A stretch of 8,232 nucleotides of DNA, from NCBI GenBank assembly GCA_008501785.1, contig QQUD01000072.1:1-8232 (forward strand), read 5' to 3'. The position numbers were made by a program, and so were the translations under genes. A model generated the notes under the pieces. The model was not told the DNA's origin, did no database searches, and saw nothing but the letters and a program-made list of their open reading frames with translations. This document shows, in pieces, positions 6,377-8,232 of the stretch (within the stretch, counting starts at the first letter, position 1; every line of letters starts with the position of its first letter). This stretch comes from Chloroflexota bacterium. Lineage in GTDB: Bacteria > Chloroflexota > Anaerolineae > Promineifilales > Promineifilaceae.

Positions 6377-7192
6377 TTATGAATCTTGCCCAAAATAATC
6401 ATGCCAGGTTTTTAAATCTTCATCACTTAAGTTTTGCGGATTGTCCAATTTTGTATTGGATGTAATTGTTTTTCGCTTTTGTTGACTGCTTCCTTTGGTT
6501 TTGTCTGATTTTTGACGTTTGGGAGGATCGGTTTTCTCTCCACCAAACAATGCCAACCACGCATCTAAATCAACATCCTCTAATTCTGGGTTTTCACGGT
6601 CCAGCGGTGTGGCTAACAAGCCTTTTCGTTTTGTTTTTTGGGGTGGGGCGGCGGCTTTTTTGCGTTTGCGTGGGGGCGGTGGTTTGCGTTCCGGCACTGG
6701 ACCAAAAATATCTAGCCACTCTTGCACCTCTGAATCGCTGATGACGGGATTGTGGTCTTTTTCCGGCTGTTTTTCAGGAAGCTGCGCTTTTGGCTCCTGC
6801 TCTTTTTTGCGATAATCAAACCCTTCCCTTTCGACAAACTCTTCAGACTTCAACACTTTGATGCCGCCAATTTTGGCAACATTGCGAATCCGATTGTCGC
6901 TGGTGACGAGGGTGTAATTACGGCCGTTTCTCAATTTATTCAGCCGCGCCAGCAACAAATCATCCGCTTCCCTGTCAGTAGGTGCAAAAATGACGCGAAT
7001 ATCTTTGCTAGACAGCCGCTGTGAGTAGCCACCCAGGCCACTGCCGTCAAAATAAATCGTCACCTGCCGGTTACGCGCCGCAGCCACCCATCCTTTTAGT
7101 CGCAGAATGAGTTCTAATTCATCTTGTGAGTCCGATAGTTTGAGTCCCGGCATTTTGCCGATGAGGTTATGTCCGTCGATTAAAAAATGCAT
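6377..7192 (-). CDS. YacP-type NYN (PIN-like) nuclease with three-motif basic tail
   Basis: The protein has 271 residues from the ATG at 7190-7192. Residues 1-120 fit the YacP-type NYN domain: MHFLIDGHNLIG with Asp6 and Asn9, IYFDGSG with Asp49, TDREADD (Asp73, Glu75, Asp77, Asp78) and TSDN with Asp99, the acidic residues that bind metal in PIN-like ribonucleases. The best-studied relative, Bacillus Rae1 (YacP), cuts mRNA in the ribosomal A site; whether this protein does so is unknown. Residues 121-271 are extra: Lys/Arg/Pro/Gln-rich, probably disordered, with three copies of one motif at 151-164, 204-217 and 255-268. The start at 7192 matches the usual start of the domain. An in-frame ATG at 7217-7219 would add MKCVAPLIK, but it lies at the hairpin loop described separately and its codons are the hairpin arm. 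There is no clear Shine-Dalgarno. The gene is downstream of the permease gene on the same strand and its stop is 3 bp from that of the lipoprotein gene. Confidence 0.86.
   Translation of the reverse strand: MHFLIDGHNLIGKMPGLKLSDSQDELELILRLKGWVAAARNRQVTIYFDGSGLGGYSQRLSSKDIRVIFAPTDREADDLLLARLNKLRNGRNYTLVTSDNRIRNVAKIGGIKVLKSEEFVEREGFDYRKKEQEPKAQLPEKQPEKDHNPVISDSEVQEWLDIFGPVPERKPPPPRKRKKAAAPPQKTKRKGLLATPLDRENPELEDVDLDAWLALFGGEKTDPPKRQKSDKTKGSSQQKRKTITSNTKLDNPQNLSDEDLKTWHDYFGQDS
6389..6742 (-). repeat. Three copies of a 14-residue W-x-x-[ILY]-F-G motif in the NYN protein tail
   Basis: Copies are ISDSEVQEWLDIFG (6701-6742), LEDVDLDAWLALFG (6542-6583) and LSDEDLKTWHDYFG (6389-6430). The shared pattern is [IL]-[SE]-D-x-[ED]-[VL]-x-x-W-x-x-[ILY]-F-G with no gaps. 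Each is an acidic, amphipathic, aromatic island in a basic linker, and the last sits three residues from the C-terminus. The DNA of the copies is not obviously alike, so this is conserved at protein level. Confidence 0.85.
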
Positions 7193-7301
7193 CTTTATTA
7201 AAGGTGCGACGCACTTCAAAAGTGCGTCGCACCTGTCTGCCTTATAATTTGTATATCGACATTTTAACGCGACTTGCCAGTTACGTCATAAAATTAATTC
7301 G
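7193..7301 (-). other. Gap between the permease and NYN genes
   Basis: These 109 bp hold the 15-bp hairpin at 7202-7234 and, on the minus strand, A+T-rich words such as TATACA and TTATAA in 7235-7260 that could be -10 elements, without a good -35. A second short inverted repeat, CGTTAT-TC-ATAACG (7300-7313), covers the permease stop codon. I cannot decide whether the two genes share a transcript. Confidence 0.5.
7202..7234. repeat. Perfect 15-bp inverted repeat with 3-base loop, REP-like hairpin
   Basis: The left arm 7202-7216 (AGGTGCGACGCACTT) and right arm 7220-7234 are exact reverse complements around the loop CAA. In the direction of the minus-strand genes the hairpin starts 67 bases after the permease stop and ends nine bases before the NYN start codon. 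What follows it there is only TTTAATAAAG, a poor U-tract. It could be a weak terminator or attenuator, or a dispersed REP/BIME-type element. Its GTGCGACGCAC arm looks like an intergenic repeat type I have seen in bacterial genomes, but I cannot check that here. Confidence 0.75.
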
Positions 7302-8232
7302 TTATTCATAACGTAATGCAGTAATGGGGTCTAAACGAATCGCCCGCAGAGCTGGATAGATGCCAGAAATTATGCCAACCATCGTGGCAAAAACAATCGC
7401 AAACAGTGGCAGCCATGCAGGTGTGTACACCAACGAATCTAATCCTTCAGGTGAACCACCGCTTTGGGCAATTTGTGCCAATAAAAATTGTTGGCCAATA
7501 TATCCACCAAGCTGCCCCAGCACCAAGCCTGCTATCACCCCACCGATGCCGCCAATCATGCCAATCGTGCCTGCTTCGGCCAAAAAGATGAGCATCACAT
7601 CTCGGTTGGTGGCGCCAACGGCTTTCATCAGGCCAATTTCGCGGGTGCGCTCGTAAATCGACATCACCATTGTGTTGGCGATACCAAATGCAGCCACGAT
7701 CAGCGCCAGCCCACCGATGCCGCCCACAATAGCCTGAATCACCAGAAATAGTGTGTTGATGCTGCGTAAAACGCTTTGCATGGAAAAAACAAAGAACCCT
7801 TGGGCGGTGATAGCTTGCTCAACAGACGTTGCCGCTTCTGGTGACTCGACTTTGACGATAACTTGACTATAGCCGTCTCGATTGATGTTGAGGCGCTGGC
7901 CAGTTGCCCAGGTATTTAACTCTTGGACATTGCGCAGCGGCATGTAAATCGAAAAATCACGTTCGCCGTTCGATGTTTCCATCACGCCGACAACGCGTAA
8001 ACGCACGGTACGTTCGGTGGTTGTGCCATCGCTGGCGAATCGTGTCAACACAAGCTGCAATGTTTTCCCTTGCAGGTTGATTGACTCTCCAGCCTGTTCA
8101 CCCGTACGCGGATTAAAGAAGTTTTCGCCAGCCTGTGCGCCGACTAAAATTTGCCAGGAGCTGATATTGTCGACCCCGCTTTCCATATTCAGGTCGAACT
8201 GGCGCAGCGCGGTTGGATCGACCCCCTGGATA
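7302..8232 (-). CDS. MacB/FtsX-type ABC transporter permease, N-terminal part outside the window
   Basis: The frame is open from the window edge to the stop at 7302-7304, giving 309 visible residues. ATG 8186 is internal: the frame continues upstream as IQGVDPTALRQFDLN with no stop. The first 150 or so visible residues belong to the MacB-like periplasmic core domain, including ILVGAQAG and the strand-rich stretch up to YSQVIVKV. The FtsX domain follows with three membrane segments, at about visible residues 160-190, 212-245 and 274-295. The classic cytoplasmic coupling segment YERTREIGLMKAVGATNRDV lies after the first, and the family ending YPALRAIRLDPITALRYE is intact. Such permeases pair with a LolD/MacB-type ATPase and use ATP to move or extract lipoproteins, peptides or drugs across or from the envelope. 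The first membrane segment and any ATPase gene would lie beyond 8232. The substrate cannot be told. It carries none of the iterated palindromes. Confidence 0.92.
   Translation of the reverse strand, partial: IQGVDPTALRQFDLNMESGVDNISSWQILVGAQAGENFFNPRTGEQAGESINLQGKTLQLVLTRFASDGTTTERTVRLRVVGVMETSNGERDFSIYMPLRNVQELNTWATGQRLNINRDGYSQVIVKVESPEAATSVEQAITAQGFFVFSMQSVLRSINTLFLVIQAIVGGIGGLALIVAAFGIANTMVMSIYERTREIGLMKAVGATNRDVMLIFLAEAGTIGMIGGIGGVIAGLVLGQLGGYIGQQFLLAQIAQSGGSPEGLDSLVYTPAWLPLFAIVFATMVGIISGIYPALRAIRLDPITALRYE

Larger units (their letters stand above)
821..6928. repeat. Highly iterated palindrome ACGGCCGT / AACGGCCGTT, ten copies
   Basis: The full AACGGCCGTT occurs at 821-830, 1115-1124, 1580-1589, 3659-3668, 4003-4012, 4171-4180 and 5363-5372. 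Three more copies keep only the 8-bp core: 3507-3514, 5547-5554 and 6920-6927. Several extend further: 12 bp at 1114-1125, 1579-1590 and 5362-5373, and 16 bp (GGGAACGGCCGTTCCC) at 4168-4183. All lie within genes. In the NHL gene (five copies) and the lipoprotein stalk region (two) they read ACG-GCC-GTT, Thr-Ala-Val. In the lipoprotein body (two) and, on the other strand, in the NYN gene (one) they read AAC-GGC-CGT, Asn-Gly-Arg. Use of two frames in unrelated proteins shows that the DNA word, not the peptide, is favoured. Confidence 0.85.

Noticed and set aside
6466..7024. Plus-strand open frames opposite the NYN gene
   Set aside because: They have low-complexity, implausible compositions and lie opposite a gene with a conserved domain and motif repeats.
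7193..7219. ATG at 7217-7219 as the start of the NYN gene
   Set aside because: The added residues are encoded by the arm of a perfect hairpin, and the conserved domain begins at the next Met.
7360..7751. Plus-strand open frames opposite the permease gene
   Set aside because: The minus strand encodes the conserved FtsX domain here; the opposite frames show Pro/Ile/Ala-rich shadow composition only.
8184..8186. ATG at 8186 as the start of the permease gene
   Set aside because: The frame stays open to the window edge with MacB-core-like sequence (IQGVDPTALRQFDLN), so this Met is internal.

Overview
The window looks like a moderate-GC chromosome segment from a Chloroflexota bacterium, probably of the Anaerolineae/Ardenticatenia type. 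This is inferred from protein style, since there is no marker gene. The clues are a lipoprotein with a long Thr/Pro-rich linker, a giant secreted beta-propeller protein ending in an FLPMIVK-type tail, and YacP-type NYN and MacB/FtsX-type proteins of ordinary bacterial kind. No mobile element, CRISPR array, tRNA or rRNA was seen.

Layout. (1) Positions 1-284, minus strand: the N-terminal part of a response-regulator receiver domain, cut by the window edge. It lacks the usual phospho-accepting aspartate. (2) 285-743: a 459-bp divergent intergenic region with a good sigma70-like promoter (645-672), an inverted repeat lying over its -10 and predicted start, and a 14-bp perfect palindrome further upstream. 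(3) 744-3773, plus: an exported protein of 1009 residues with 12 NHL units followed by a separate seven-unit propeller-like domain. (4) 3783-3821: a strong intrinsic terminator. (5) 3911-6373, plus: an 820-residue lipoprotein with a Thr/Pro stalk and about 16 diverged WD40-like units. (6) 6377-7192, minus, convergent with a 3-bp gap: a YacP-type NYN (PIN-like) nuclease with a basic, disordered tail carrying three copies of a D-x-[DE]-[VL]-x-x-W-x-x-[ILY]-F-G motif. (7) 7202-7234: a perfect 15-bp hairpin in the NYN leader. (8) 7302-8232, minus: the C-terminal part of a MacB/FtsX-type ABC permease, 5' truncated by the window edge.

How the genes relate. The two plus-strand genes both make extracytoplasmic beta-propeller proteins, one exported and one lipid-anchored, but the terminator between them argues for separate transcription. 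The minus-strand permease and NYN genes are in tandem, 109 bp apart, with the hairpin between them. Nothing shows that the five genes form one pathway.

The most striking signal is not a gene. The palindrome ACGGCCGT occurs ten times, seven of them as the full AACGGCCGTT, always inside coding sequence, in three unrelated genes and in two reading frames (read as Thr-Ala-Val or Asn-Gly-Arg). By chance about 0.1 copy would be expected. This resembles the cyanobacterial HIP1 highly iterated palindrome in behaviour, with a different sequence.
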